Positions 37,551-46,337 of a stretch of DNA of 64,000 bases are shown here, piece by piece (positions within the stretch are counted from its first letter, which is position 1; every line of letters starts with the position of its first letter). The DNA is from Buchnera aphidicola (Astegopteryx bambusae) (GTDB taxonomy: Bacteria > Pseudomonadota > Gammaproteobacteria > Enterobacterales > Enterobacteriaceae), in the NCBI RefSeq assembly GCF_039365365.1, contig NZ_CP134985.1, forward strand, positions 248,001 through 312,000. Reading direction: 5' to 3'. Position numbers and translations under genes: made by a program. Below the pieces are notes generated by a model. The model saw nothing but the letters and a program-made list of their open reading frames with translations. It had not been told where the DNA came from and ran no database searches.

Positions 37551-38504
37551 TCATTTTTTAGAATTATTTTGTAAAAATTTTATTAATTTTTTCATATCTT
37601 TTGGAACATTGGAATAAAACTCTAAAGATTTGTTATTAACAGGATGATTTAACTTTAACATAACAGAATGTAATGCTTGTCTTGAAAATTTTTTTATATA
37701 ATTTATGCACCTTTCTTCTATAAAATGTATGTTTCTATTATCAAAATATTTTTTATCTCCTACTATTGGATGATTTATATATAAAAAATGCACTCTTATT
37801 TGATGCGTTCTGCCAGTTTTTAATCTTATTCTTACATGTGTACAATTAGAAAATCTTTTTATAACTTTATAATAAGTAATAGATTTTTTACCAAATTTAT
37901 TAACACACATTTTTGTTCTAAAAAAACTATGTCTTTTAATAGGCTTAGAAATAACACCATCACATAATATATTTCCTTCTACAATTGCCTCATATTCTCT
38001 AATAATTTTTCTTTTTTTAATTAATGTTAAAAGTTTACTATAAGATAAAAAATTTCTTGCAATAATAAAAAGTCCTGTTGTATCTTTATCAAGCCTATGC
38101 ACAATCCCAGCTCTAGGTATGTTTTTAGATTCTTTAAAATGATATAATATGGCATTTAATATAGTTCCAGTAGCATTTCCATTTCCAGGATGCATTACAA
38201 TACCTTTTTCTTTGTCTATTATAGATATATCTCGATCTATATATACAAAATTTAAAAAAATATTTTCTGGTAAAAAATTTTTTTTTTTAAAAAAATTTTC
38301 TATAAAAATTATTATAGAAAAATTAATTCTTTTACTAGGTTTTTTACAAATTTTTCCATCTACAAATACTTTTTCATTTAAAACAAAATGCTTCAATTTA
38401 GACCTTGAATATTTACAAAAATTTTTTTTTAAAATAATATCTAATCTACATTTTTTTTTCAAACTAACAAAAAATACATTTTTTTTTAAAAATTTATTAT
38501 TCAT
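37551..38504 (-). CDS. rluD: 23S rRNA pseudouridine synthase RluD
   Basis: 317 residues (E. coli 326). An N-terminal S4 domain (about 18-70) precedes the synthase domain with HRLDKDTTG at 136-144; catalytic D139 has the same number as in E. coli RluD. 'LKTGRTHQIRVHFLYINHPIVGD' follows. RluD makes pseudouridines 1911, 1915 and 1917 in helix 69 and is the only one of its family with strong growth effects in E. coli. The second RluA-family enzyme here beside RluC. Confidence 0.92.
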   Translation of the reverse strand: MNNKFLKKNVFFVSLKKKCRLDIILKKNFCKYSRSKLKHFVLNEKVFVDGKICKKPSKRINFSIIIFIENFFKKKNFLPENIFLNFVYIDRDISIIDKEKGIVMHPGNGNATGTILNAILYHFKESKNIPRAGIVHRLDKDTTGLFIIARNFLSYSKLLTLIKKRKIIREYEAIVEGNILCDGVISKPIKRHSFFRTKMCVNKFGKKSITYYKVIKRFSNCTHVRIRLKTGRTHQIRVHFLYINHPIVGDKKYFDNRNIHFIEERCINYIKKFSRQALHSVMLKLNHPVNNKSLEFYSNVPKDMKKLIKFLQNNSKK

Positions 38505-38740
38505 AAAAATTATTTTTTTTTTGTATTTTAAATATATTATTTTATTTAATAAATTTATTTATATAATATTATAAAATAAAAATTATACATTTTTTAAAAA
38601 GTTTATATATTTAAAATATTAAAATTACAAAATATAATAAAAAAATTTTAAAAATTTATATTTTTATATTTTTAAAATTAAATATATATTAAAATTAACA
38701 TTTTATAAAAATAAAAAATTCTTAAAAATAAAATATAATA

Positions 38741-41305
38741 ATGAAAACTAAAAAAATAAAAAAAATATTTCTAAATTTTTTTAAACAAAATAATCATAAA
38801 ATTATTAAAGGAAGTTCTATAATACCAAAAAAAGATAATACATTATTGTTTACAAATGCAGGGATGAATCAATTTAAAAATTACTTTTTAGAAAAAAAAA
38901 AAATTAAGTATAAAAAAATAGTTACATCTCAAAAATGTATTAGAACAGGAGGAAAAGATGATGATATAAGAAAAGTTGGAAATACTCCATATCATCATAC
39001 TTCTTTTGAGATGTTAGGAAATTTTAGTTTTGGAGGATATTCTAAAAAACAAGCAATTTTATATGCATGGAATATATTAACAAATAAAAAATATTTTAAT
39101 CTAAATAAAAATAAAATTTTTGTAACAGTTAATTACAAAGACAAAGAAACATACAACATATGGTCTAAAATAATAAAAGTTTCAAAAAAAAATATAAAAA
39201 ATACAAAAAAAGATAGTTCTGAAAATTTTTGGGAAATGGGTAAAACAGGACCATGTGGCCCATCTACAGAAATATATTACAAAAAAAAATATATAGAAAA
39301 AAAAAAAAAAAAAAATATGTTAGTAGAAATATGGAACATAGTATTTATACAATATAACAAAATTTCAAAAAATAAATTAATCAAACTAAATAATTTATAT
39401 ATAGATACTGGAATGGGATTAGAAAGAATAGCGCATATATTACAAAAAGTAAATTCTACTTATGAAATAGATATATTTAAAAAAATTAAAAAAAAAATAA
39501 TAAAAATATCTGACAAAAAAAAAATATGCAAAAAATTTATAAATATAATAATAGATCATATTAGAACAATATATTTTATTACATTAGAAAAAATAAATCC
39601 TTCTAATAAACATCAAGGGTATATATTAAAAAAAATAATTAGAAGAACATTATTATATGGCGAAAAATTAAAAATAAAATCTCCATTTTTATATAAATTA
39701 ATAAAAAAAATAATAAATAAAAAAAATAATAATAAAATAAAATTATATAAAAAAAACATAAAAAATATATTGAAAGAAGAAGAAAAAACTTTTAAAAATA
39801 CTATTAAAACAGGAATTTTATATCTAAATAAAAAAATAAAAAACAAAAACATAAATGAAAGTACAGTATTCTATTTATATGACACTTTAGGATTACCTAT
39901 AGATTTAACTATTAAAATATGTAAAAAAAATTTTATAAAAATAGACAAAAAAAAAATATTACAAATAATAGAAGAAAACAAAAATAAAAATAAAAAAAAT
40001 AAATTTTTAAAAAAAACATATGCAAGTTATAATTTTTTTACAAAAGCAACAAAATTTTTAGGATATGAAAAAAATAAAACAACTAGTATAATAAAAGAAA
40101 TATATATTAAAAAAAATAAAAAAAAAAATATATTATATCAAGAAAGCGGTATTATTATATTAAATAAAACAACATTTTATGGAAAATCATCAGGTCAAAT
40201 TGGAGATTCAGGAAAAATATATAACAAAAAATCAATATTTTTAGTAGAAAAAACAGAAAAAACAAATAATATTATACTTCATATAGGAAAAGTTATTAAA
40301 GGAAATTTTTCTGTAAAAGATAAAGTAATATCAAAAATAGATACAAATAATAGATCGTGTATACAAGCAAACCATACATCTACTCATATATTACACAAAT
40401 CCTTAAAACAGATTTTGGGAGAAGAAATAGTACAAAAAGGTTCTAACATTAAAAAAAAATATTTCACATTTGATTTTTCTTATTCAAAAAAAATATTAGA
40501 AACGGAAATATATAAAATAGAAAAAATAGTAAATAAAGAAATACAAAAAAATCATTTTGTTAAAAAAGAAATAATTGATAAAAAAAGATATTTAGAAAAG
40601 TACAAAAAAAAAGTGTTAGAAAAGAAATATAATACTATAAGAATAGTAAAAATAGGAAAATTTTCTTCAGAATTATGTGCAGGAACTCATGTAAATTATA
40701 CTGGAGAAATAGGAATATTTAAAATTTCTAAAATATATAAAATATCAAACGCAAATTATAGAATAAAAGCTGTAACAAAAAATTATGCTTTAAAAAAAAT
40801 ATGCACAAATCAAAATATAATAAATTTAATATCTAAAAAAATAAAAGTAACAAAAAAAAATATATTAGAAAAAATACATTCAATATGTAAAAAAAATAAA
40901 TTGTTAGAAAAAAAAATATTTTCTTTAAAAAAAAAATTATTCAATAAAAAAATTAAAAAAATATTAAATAATAGAATAAAAATAAATAAATATTTTTTAA
41001 TAATAAAATTTTTTATTAATGAAAAAAACATATTATTAAGAAATTTAATAGATAAAATAGAAAAAAAAAATAATAAAATAATAATAATTTTTGGAAACAT
41101 AAAAAAAGAAAATATATATATAATTATTAAAATTACAAAACAATTATCAAATAAAATAAATGCTATAAAAATATTAAAAAAAATAAACATGCAAACCGGG
41201 GGGAAAGGAGGAGGTAATAAAAAATTTGCTCAAGGCGGAAATAAAAATATAACACTTACAAAAAAAATTTTAAAAAATATAAAAGTTTGGTTTCCATATA
41301 AATAA
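38741..41305 (+). CDS. alaS: Alanyl-tRNA synthetase
   Basis: 854 residues (E. coli 876). The class II catalytic core includes 'LLFTNAGMNQFKNYFL' and 'TSQKCIRTGGKDDDI', 'HHTSFEMLGNFSFGGY'. The editing domain has the zinc ligands 'NHTSTHILH' and 'ELCAGTHV', and the C-terminal C-Ala segment ends in 'GGKGGGNKKFAQGG'. An A19 homopolymer at 39297-39315 encodes a Lys5 run in frame, replacing the E. coli loop before 'YIEIWNIVF'. First gene of alaS-csrA-serV-argV-gshA; recA and recX, which precede alaS in E. coli, are absent. Confidence 0.95.
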   Translation: MKTKKIKKIFLNFFKQNNHKIIKGSSIIPKKDNTLLFTNAGMNQFKNYFLEKKKIKYKKIVTSQKCIRTGGKDDDIRKVGNTPYHHTSFEMLGNFSFGGYSKKQAILYAWNILTNKKYFNLNKNKIFVTVNYKDKETYNIWSKIIKVSKKNIKNTKKDSSENFWEMGKTGPCGPSTEIYYKKKYIEKKKKKNMLVEIWNIVFIQYNKISKNKLIKLNNLYIDTGMGLERIAHILQKVNSTYEIDIFKKIKKKIIKISDKKKICKKFINIIIDHIRTIYFITLEKINPSNKHQGYILKKIIRRTLLYGEKLKIKSPFLYKLIKKIINKKNNNKIKLYKKNIKNILKEEEKTFKNTIKTGILYLNKKIKNKNINESTVFYLYDTLGLPIDLTIKICKKNFIKIDKKKILQIIEENKNKNKKNKFLKKTYASYNFFTKATKFLGYEKNKTTSIIKEIYIKKNKKKNILYQESGIIILNKTTFYGKSSGQIGDSGKIYNKKSIFLVEKTEKTNNIILHIGKVIKGNFSVKDKVISKIDTNNRSCIQANHTSTHILHKSLKQILGEEIVQKGSNIKKKYFTFDFSYSKKILETEIYKIEKIVNKEIQKNHFVKKEIIDKKRYLEKYKKKVLEKKYNTIRIVKIGKFSSELCAGTHVNYTGEIGIFKISKIYKISNANYRIKAVTKNYALKKICTNQNIINLISKKIKVTKKNILEKIHSICKKNKLLEKKIFSLKKKLFNKKIKKILNNRIKINKYFLIIKFFINEKNILLRNLIDKIEKKNNKIIIIFGNIKKENIYIIIKITKQLSNKINAIKILKKINMQTGGKGGGNKKFAQGGNKNITLTKKILKNIKVWFPYK

Positions 41306-41366
41306 TAACATAATAAAAGATAAAAATATTTTTATTATATTAAATGTATAAAAAAAGGAAAAAATT

Positions 41367-41543
41367 ATGCTAATACTAACTCGAAGAATAGGAGAAACTT
41401 TAGTAATAGGTGATGAGATAACAGTAACTATATTAGGAGTGAAAGGAAATCAAGTTAGAGTTGGTATAAATGCCCCAAAAAATATATCTGTACATAGAGA
41501 AGAAATATACGAAAAAATAAAATCTGAAAAAAAAATTAAATAA
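41367..41543 (+). CDS. csrA: Carbon storage regulator CsrA
   Basis: 58 residues (E. coli 61): '[24 protein letters not shown]' start, '[22 protein letters not shown]' core with the RNA-binding R44 equivalent. A good ribosome-binding site AAGGAA precedes the ATG by 7 nt. CsrA is a dimeric mRNA-binding translational regulator; its survival in so small a genome with no visible csrB/csrC RNA nearby is notable. Followed by a strong hairpin and the tRNA-Ser/Arg pair, the E. coli order. Confidence 0.96.
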   Translation: MLILTRRIGETLVIGDEITVTILGVKGNQVRVGINAPKNISVHREEIYEKIKSEKKIK

Positions 41544-41544
41544 A

Positions 41545-41584
41545 ATACTATGTCTTGCTTAACAAATATAGCAAGACGTAGTAT
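41545..41584 (+). terminator. Hairpin after csrA
   Basis: A 15-bp stem (41545-41559 with 41570-41584), all Watson-Crick except one U-G pair, has a 10-nt loop and starts 2 bp after the csrA stop. An A-rich rather than T-rich tract follows, so it may stabilise the csrA 3' end or be processed with the downstream tRNAs rather than terminate. Confidence 0.7.
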
Positions 41585-41654
41585 AAACAAAAAAAAATCA
41601 TTTGACTTAATAATTTAAAAAAGTAGAATCAAATTTGTAATAAAAAATTTTACT

Positions 41655-41745
41655 AGTGAGATGACCGAGAGGATTAAGGTACTCCCCTGCTAAGGGAGCA
41701 TACATTTTTAAAAATGTATCGAGGGTTCGAATCCCTCTCTCACTG
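41655..41745 (+). tRNA. serV: tRNA-Ser(GCT)
   Basis: 91-nt class II cloverleaf: acceptor AGTGAGA/TCTCACT, discriminator G, D-arm 'TGACCGAGAGGATTAAGG', anticodon stem-loop CTCCC-CTGCTAA-GGGAG (anticodon GCU), long variable arm 'CATACATTTTTAAAAATGTAT', T-arm 'GAGGGTTCGAATCCCTC'. CCA not encoded. The first pair is A-U where E. coli has G-C. Confidence 0.97.
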
Positions 41746-41799
41746 AATTTTTAAAATTATATACTTTAAAAAAATACACTACACTAAAAAAAATTTATA

Positions 41800-41873
41800 G
41801 CATCCGTAGCTTATTTGGATAGAGCACTCAGCTACGAACTGAGAGGTTGAAGGTTCGATTCCTTCCGGATGCA
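41800..41873 (+). tRNA. argV: tRNA-Arg(ACG)
   Basis: 74 nt: acceptor GCATCCG/CGGATGC, discriminator A, D-arm 'AGCTTATTTGGATAGAGC', anticodon stem-loop CTCAG-CTACGAA-CTGAG (anticodon ACG, to be deaminated to ICG by TadA), T-arm 'GAAGGTTCGATTCCTTC'. CCA not encoded. Follows tRNA-Ser as in E. coli serV-argV. Confidence 0.97.
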
Positions 41874-41962
41874 AAATTTTTATTATGTTTTAAAACTGTT
41901 AAAAAAATTACTATTATTTTCATTATTGTCAAAAAATAACTAATAGAATTGGAGTATATAAA

Positions 41963-43450
41963 TTGTTTCAAAAAATGCTATTTAACATAAAATGGATAGA
42001 AAAAAATAAAAAAATATTCAAAAAAATTTATAGAGGAATTGAAAGAGAAACAATACGAATAGACAAAAATGGAAATTTTTCTAAAAAAAAACATCCTGAA
42101 TCTTTAGGTTGTTCATTAAATCATAAATGGATAACAACTGATTTTTCAGAAAATTTAATTGAACTAATAACTCCAAAAAAAATAAATATAAATTGTTTAA
42201 AAAACTTTTTAGAAGATTTACATATTTATACTATTAAAAATTTAAATAAAGAAACATTATGGCCTTTAAGCATTCCTCCGAAATATCCTAAAAATAAAAA
42301 AGAAGTGAAAATAGCAAAATATGGAAATTCAAAAATAGGAAAAAAAAAAGAATTATATAGATTAGGATTAAAAAATAGATATGGAACTTATAAAAATATT
42401 ATTTCAGGAATACATTATAATTTTTCTCTATCAAAAGAATTTTGGAAAAAATACAACAAAAATAATGAAATTGATAAAAATACAATTTCCGATGGATATA
42501 TGCATATAATAAGAAATTATTACAGATTTGGATTTTTAATAACATATTTATTTGGATCTTCACCATACATATCAAAAAAAATAATTAAAAAAAATAGTCA
42601 AATAAAAAAATTTAATTTTATAAAAAAAAAAGACATATTGTATTCAAATTGGTCAACTTCATTAAGAGTAAGTAAATTTGGAAGTTCTGCTAATGAAATA
42701 CAAAAAAAAATAAATTTAAAATTTGATTCTTTAAATGAATATATAAAAAAAGTAAAAAAAGCACTCAATACACAAGATAAAAATTTTAAAAAAATAAAAA
42801 ATAAAAATAAAAAATTACAAATAAATTCAAATATAATACAATTAGAAAATGAATTATATATTCAAATTAGACCAAAAAGAAACACAAAAAAACATGAAAC
42901 ACAATTAGATGCTCTAAAAAATAAAGGTATAGAATATATAGAAATACGATCTTTAGATATCAATCCATTTTCTTTTTCAGGAATAAAAAAATATCAAATA
43001 TTATTTTTAGACTTGTTTTTAATTTGGTGTATATTAACAAAATCTCCAAAGATAAAAAAACGAGAAATGAAAATGATACAAAAAAATTGGGAAACAATTT
43101 GTATACAAGGCAAAAAACCTGGTCAAAAAATATACGTAAATAAAAAAAAAGAATCATTTATAAAAATAGGAATAAAAATAATAAAAAAACTAAAAAAAAT
43201 TGCAAAAATATTAGATTTAAACACAAATTTAAAAGAATATCAAAAATCTTGTGAAAAAATAAAAAAAATTTTAAAAAATAAAAAATTAACATATTCTTCA
43301 AAAATATTAAAAATAATAAAAAAATTTGATATCCAAAAAATTGGATTAAAAATTTCTAAAAAATACTTTGAAAAAAATATAAAAAAAAAAATTACAAGAA
43401 AAAATAAAATAAAGTTAAAAATGGAAAAATTAAGATCTATAAAAAAATAA
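41963..43450 (+). CDS. gshA: Glutamate-cysteine ligase
   Basis: 495 residues (E. coli 518). It makes gamma-glutamylcysteine, the first step of glutathione. Conserved blocks: 'GIERETIRID', 'HKWITTDFSENLIELITP', 'GLKNRYGTYKNIISGIHYNFSL', 'LENELYIQIRPKR' and 'EYIEIRSLDINPFS'. The start is a TTG at 41963 with GGAG 8 nt upstream; the next ATG (41975) is too far from the site. E. coli gshA also uses TTG. The C-terminal third is eroded to Lys/Ile-rich sequence. Confidence 0.94.
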   Translation: MFQKMLFNIKWIEKNKKIFKKIYRGIERETIRIDKNGNFSKKKHPESLGCSLNHKWITTDFSENLIELITPKKININCLKNFLEDLHIYTIKNLNKETLWPLSIPPKYPKNKKEVKIAKYGNSKIGKKKELYRLGLKNRYGTYKNIISGIHYNFSLSKEFWKKYNKNNEIDKNTISDGYMHIIRNYYRFGFLITYLFGSSPYISKKIIKKNSQIKKFNFIKKKDILYSNWSTSLRVSKFGSSANEIQKKINLKFDSLNEYIKKVKKALNTQDKNFKKIKNKNKKLQINSNIIQLENELYIQIRPKRNTKKHETQLDALKNKGIEYIEIRSLDINPFSFSGIKKYQILFLDLFLIWCILTKSPKIKKREMKMIQKNWETICIQGKKPGQKIYVNKKKESFIKIGIKIIKKLKKIAKILDLNTNLKEYQKSCEKIKKILKNKKLTYSSKILKIIKKFDIQKIGLKISKKYFEKNIKKKITRKNKIKLKMEKLRSIKK

Positions 43451-43481
43451 AAAAATATATATTAAAATATGAAAAAAAATA

Positions 43482-44144
43482 CTATTTTTTCAAAATTTCT
43501 GTTTTATGTTCATAAGAAATTATAGCAATATCTGCAGTTCTAATAGAAAATATTCCAACAGTGACTACTCCAGGAATACAATTTATTTGTTTCTCTAATT
43601 TCTTAGGATTTTGTATAAAAAGATTATGTACATCTATAATTATATTATTATAATCAGTAAAAAAATTTTTTCTAAGTATTGGAAAACCCCCTAATTTTAT
43701 TATTTCTTTTTTCACAAAAGAATAAGAGAGAGAAATAATTTCTATAGGAACAGGATTACACAAACCTAAAGTTTTTACTCGCTTAGTAAAATCTGCTATA
43801 CAAATAAAAGTTTTTGACATACCTGCTAAAATTTTTTCTCCTGTTAAAGCACCACCACCTCCTTTTATCATTTGCATTTTATCATTTATTTCATCTGTAC
43901 CATCTATATAAATTTCTAAACTGTCTATTTCTCTAGAATCAAATATTTTAATATTATATTTTTTTAAATAAAAACTAGATATTTTAGAACTAGAAACAAC
44001 CCCTCTAATAAAACTAGAAATTTTTTTTAATTCTTTTATAAAAGTTAATACAGTACTTCCTGTGCCAATTCCTAGTATAGAATCTTTTTTAATATATTTT
44101 AATGCTGTAATAGATGACATTTTCTTTAATTTTTTTGTATTCAT
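43482..44144 (-). CDS. rpiA: Ribose-5-phosphate isomerase A
   Basis: 220 residues (E. coli 219) from the ATG at 44142-44144. Blocks: 'GIGTGSTVLTFIKEL', 'VVSSSKISSFYLKKYNIKIF', 'IDGTDEIND..QMIKGGGGALTGEKILAG', with catalytic D and E in 'DGTDE', and 'PGVVTVGIF'. It interconverts ribose-5-P and ribulose-5-P. The frame stays open another 41 codons upstream, but that part reads through tRNA-Gln and is not coding. Convergent with gshA. Confidence 0.95.
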   Translation of the reverse strand: MNTKKLKKMSSITALKYIKKDSILGIGTGSTVLTFIKELKKISSFIRGVVSSSKISSFYLKKYNIKIFDSREIDSLEIYIDGTDEINDKMQMIKGGGGALTGEKILAGMSKTFICIADFTKRVKTLGLCNPVPIEIISLSYSFVKKEIIKLGGFPILRKNFFTDYNNIIIDVHNLFIQNPKKLEKQINCIPGVVTVGIFSIRTADIAIISYEHKTEILKK

Positions 44145-44228
44145 AAAAATAAGTATAAATAAAATTTTCCTCAAAACATCATTATAAATAAAATATAAAA
44201 ATAAATCTGATGCATAATAAAAAAAATA

Positions 44229-44300
44229 CTGGGGTACCTGGATTCGAACCAGGGATGCCGGTATCAAAAACCGATGCCTTAACCACTTGGCTATACCCCA
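44229..44300 (-). tRNA. glnU: tRNA-Gln(TTG)
   Basis: 72 nt on the minus strand: acceptor TGGGGTA/TACCCCA, discriminator G, anticodon stem-loop TCGGT-TTTTGAT-ACCGG (anticodon UUG, one G-U at the stem), T-arm 'CCTGGTTCGAATCCAGG'. CCA not encoded. Last of a Met-Leu-Gln cluster matching E. coli metT-leuW-glnU. Confidence 0.97.
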
Positions 44301-44324
44301 AAAAAAAGTTTAGTTATTTCAATA

Positions 44325-44408
44325 TACGGAGAGCGAGATTTGAACTCGCACACTTATAAAAGCGTCAGAACCTAAATCTGATGCGTATACCAATTCCGCC
44401 ATCTCCGC
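44325..44408 (-). tRNA. leuW: tRNA-Leu(TAG)
   Basis: 84 nt on the minus strand, class II: acceptor GCGGAGA/TCTCCGT, discriminator A, anticodon stem-loop TCAGA-TTTAGGT-TCTGA (anticodon UAG), long variable arm, T-arm 'GCGAGTTCAAATCTCGC'. CCA not encoded. Confidence 0.97.
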
Positions 44409-44441
44409 ATAATACATAACAAAATATTTAAATTAAAATTA

Positions 44442-44515
44442 TAGCTATGATGGGATTCGAACCCATGACATCAGCTTTATGAGTGCTGTGCTCTAACCAA
44501 CTGAGCTACATAGCT
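44442..44515 (-). tRNA. metT: Elongator tRNA-Met(CAT)
   Basis: 74 nt on the minus strand: acceptor AGCTATG/CATAGCT, discriminator A, D-arm 'TAGCTCAGTTGGTTAGAGC', anticodon loop CTCATAA (anticodon CAU), T-arm 'ATGGGTTCGAATCCCAT'. The anticodon stem CAGCA/AGCTG has an A-A mismatch at its loop-closing pair (31-39), where E. coli has A-U. The paired acceptor and lack of the initiator G-rich stem make it an elongator, not tRNA-fMet. A tRNA-Ile2 (CAU) reading is less likely given the cluster order. Confidence 0.93.
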
Positions 44516-44677
44516 TTTAAATAAAAAAATTATTTAAAATTAAAATATACTAAATTAATAAAAAATTATCAACAAATTTAAAAATGTTTTTATATAATTA
44601 AAAATAAAAAATAATATAATATAAATATTATATTTAAATAAAAAAATTTTTTAACACTTTTACAATATATAAAATAT

Positions 44678-46300
44678 ATGAAAAAAATAAAAAATAATTT
44701 TATATGTAAAATAATTGAAAAAGATATTTTAAAAAATAAACATATAAAAATTAGAACGAGATTTCCTCCAGAACCAAACGGACATCTTCATATAGGACAT
44801 GCAAAATCTATTTTTATAAATTTTAATATAGCGAAAATATATAACGGAAAATGTAATCTTAGATTTGATGATACAAATCCATATAAAGAAAACATAAAGT
44901 ATATAAATATTATAAAAAAAGATATAATTTGGTTAGGTTTTAAATGGAATAAAAAAATTAAATATTCTTCTAACTATTTTAATACATTTTATAAATATGC
45001 AATGCTACTAATAAAAAAAGGATTAGCATATGTAGATAGTTTAAATAAATTTGAAATAAAAAAATATAGAGGAAATCTAAAAAAAAAAGGAACAAACAGT
45101 CCATTTAGAAATAGAAGTATATTAGAAAATATAAATTTATTTAAAAAAATGAAAATAGGAAAGTTTCAAGAAGGAGATGTCTGTTTAAGAGCAAAAATAA
45201 ATATGTCATCTAAAATTATTTTAATGAGAGATCCAGTATTATACAGAATAATAAAAAAAAAAAGTCATCATCAAACAAAAAAAAAATGGTGTATATATCC
45301 AACATATGATTTTTCACATTGTATATCAGATTATATAGAAAAAATTACTCATTCTATTTGTACTATTGAATTTCAAGAAAATAAAAAATTGTACAATTGG
45401 ATATTAAAAAATATAAATATAAAAAAAAAACCTAAACAATACGAATTTTCAAGATTAAATATAGAAAATTCTTTACTTTCAAAAAGAAAAATAAAAATAT
45501 TGATTAAGAAAAAAATAATAAAAAATTGGTCAGATCCAAGATTATTAACGATATCAGGACTAAGAAAACGAGGATATACTCCATCCTCAATAAGAAAGTT
45601 TTGTTATAATATTGGAATCACAAAAAAAGAAAATTTAATACAAATGTCTTATTTAGAACATTTTATAAGAAATGATCTAGATAAAAAAGTAAATAGAGCT
45701 ATGGCTATATTAAATCCAATTAAAATAATAATATATAATCTTCCAAAAAATTATAAAAAAATTATAAGCATTCCTAACCACCCAAAAATAAAAAAATTTG
45801 GAAAACAAAATATTATACTTAGAAGAGAAATATATATAGAAAAAAATGATTTTGAAGAAAAAAATAAAAAAAATAAAAAAAAATTATTTATAAACGGAAA
45901 AGTAAAATTAAGATATTCGTATATAATAAAAGCAAAAAAAATAAAAAAAGATAGATTAAATAAAATAAAAACTATTTACTGTAAATACTATAATAAAAAA
46001 CAATCAAAAAAAATAAAAAATAATATAATAATACATTGGATATCTAAAAAAGAATCTATAAAAGCAAATTTTGAAATGTACGAAAATTTATTTACAACGA
46101 AACATCCTGAAAAAAAAAAAAATATGCTACAATATATAAACAAAAATTCTATAATAATTAAACATGGTTTAGTGCAAAAAGATATTTTTTCAAAAATTTT
46201 AAAAAAATATATACAATTTGAAAGAATTGGATATTTTTTTTTAAAAAAAAACAAAATAAAAAATATTACTTTTACATGTATAACAAAATTAAAAAAATAA
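44678..46300 (+). CDS. glnS: Glutaminyl-tRNA synthetase
   Basis: 540 residues (E. coli 554). Class Ib enzyme: 'FPPEPNGHLHIGHAKSI' with the HIGH motif at 38-41, 'LRFDDTNPYKE', 'CIYPTYDFSHCISDYIE', 'FSRLNIENSLLSKRK' (KMSKS equivalent) and 'DPRLLTISGLRKRGYTPSSI'. The C-terminal anticodon beta-barrels are Lys-rich but complete. Directly downstream (in map terms) of the tRNA cluster that includes its own tRNA-Gln, but divergent from it. Confidence 0.96.
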   Translation: MKKIKNNFICKIIEKDILKNKHIKIRTRFPPEPNGHLHIGHAKSIFINFNIAKIYNGKCNLRFDDTNPYKENIKYINIIKKDIIWLGFKWNKKIKYSSNYFNTFYKYAMLLIKKGLAYVDSLNKFEIKKYRGNLKKKGTNSPFRNRSILENINLFKKMKIGKFQEGDVCLRAKINMSSKIILMRDPVLYRIIKKKSHHQTKKKWCIYPTYDFSHCISDYIEKITHSICTIEFQENKKLYNWILKNINIKKKPKQYEFSRLNIENSLLSKRKIKILIKKKIIKNWSDPRLLTISGLRKRGYTPSSIRKFCYNIGITKKENLIQMSYLEHFIRNDLDKKVNRAMAILNPIKIIIYNLPKNYKKIISIPNHPKIKKFGKQNIILRREIYIEKNDFEEKNKKNKKKLFINGKVKLRYSYIIKAKKIKKDRLNKIKTIYCKYYNKKQSKKIKNNIIIHWISKKESIKANFEMYENLFTTKHPEKKKNMLQYINKNSIIIKHGLVQKDIFSKILKKYIQFERIGYFFLKKNKIKNITFTCITKLKK

Positions 46301-46337
46301 AATAATCTTATAAACTACTTTAAAAATTGTGAAAAAA

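Noticed and set aside
44145-44267. N-terminal extension of RpiA by 41 residues
   Set aside because: The extension reads through tRNA-Gln in antisense, and the alignment to E. coli RpiA begins at the ATG at 44144.
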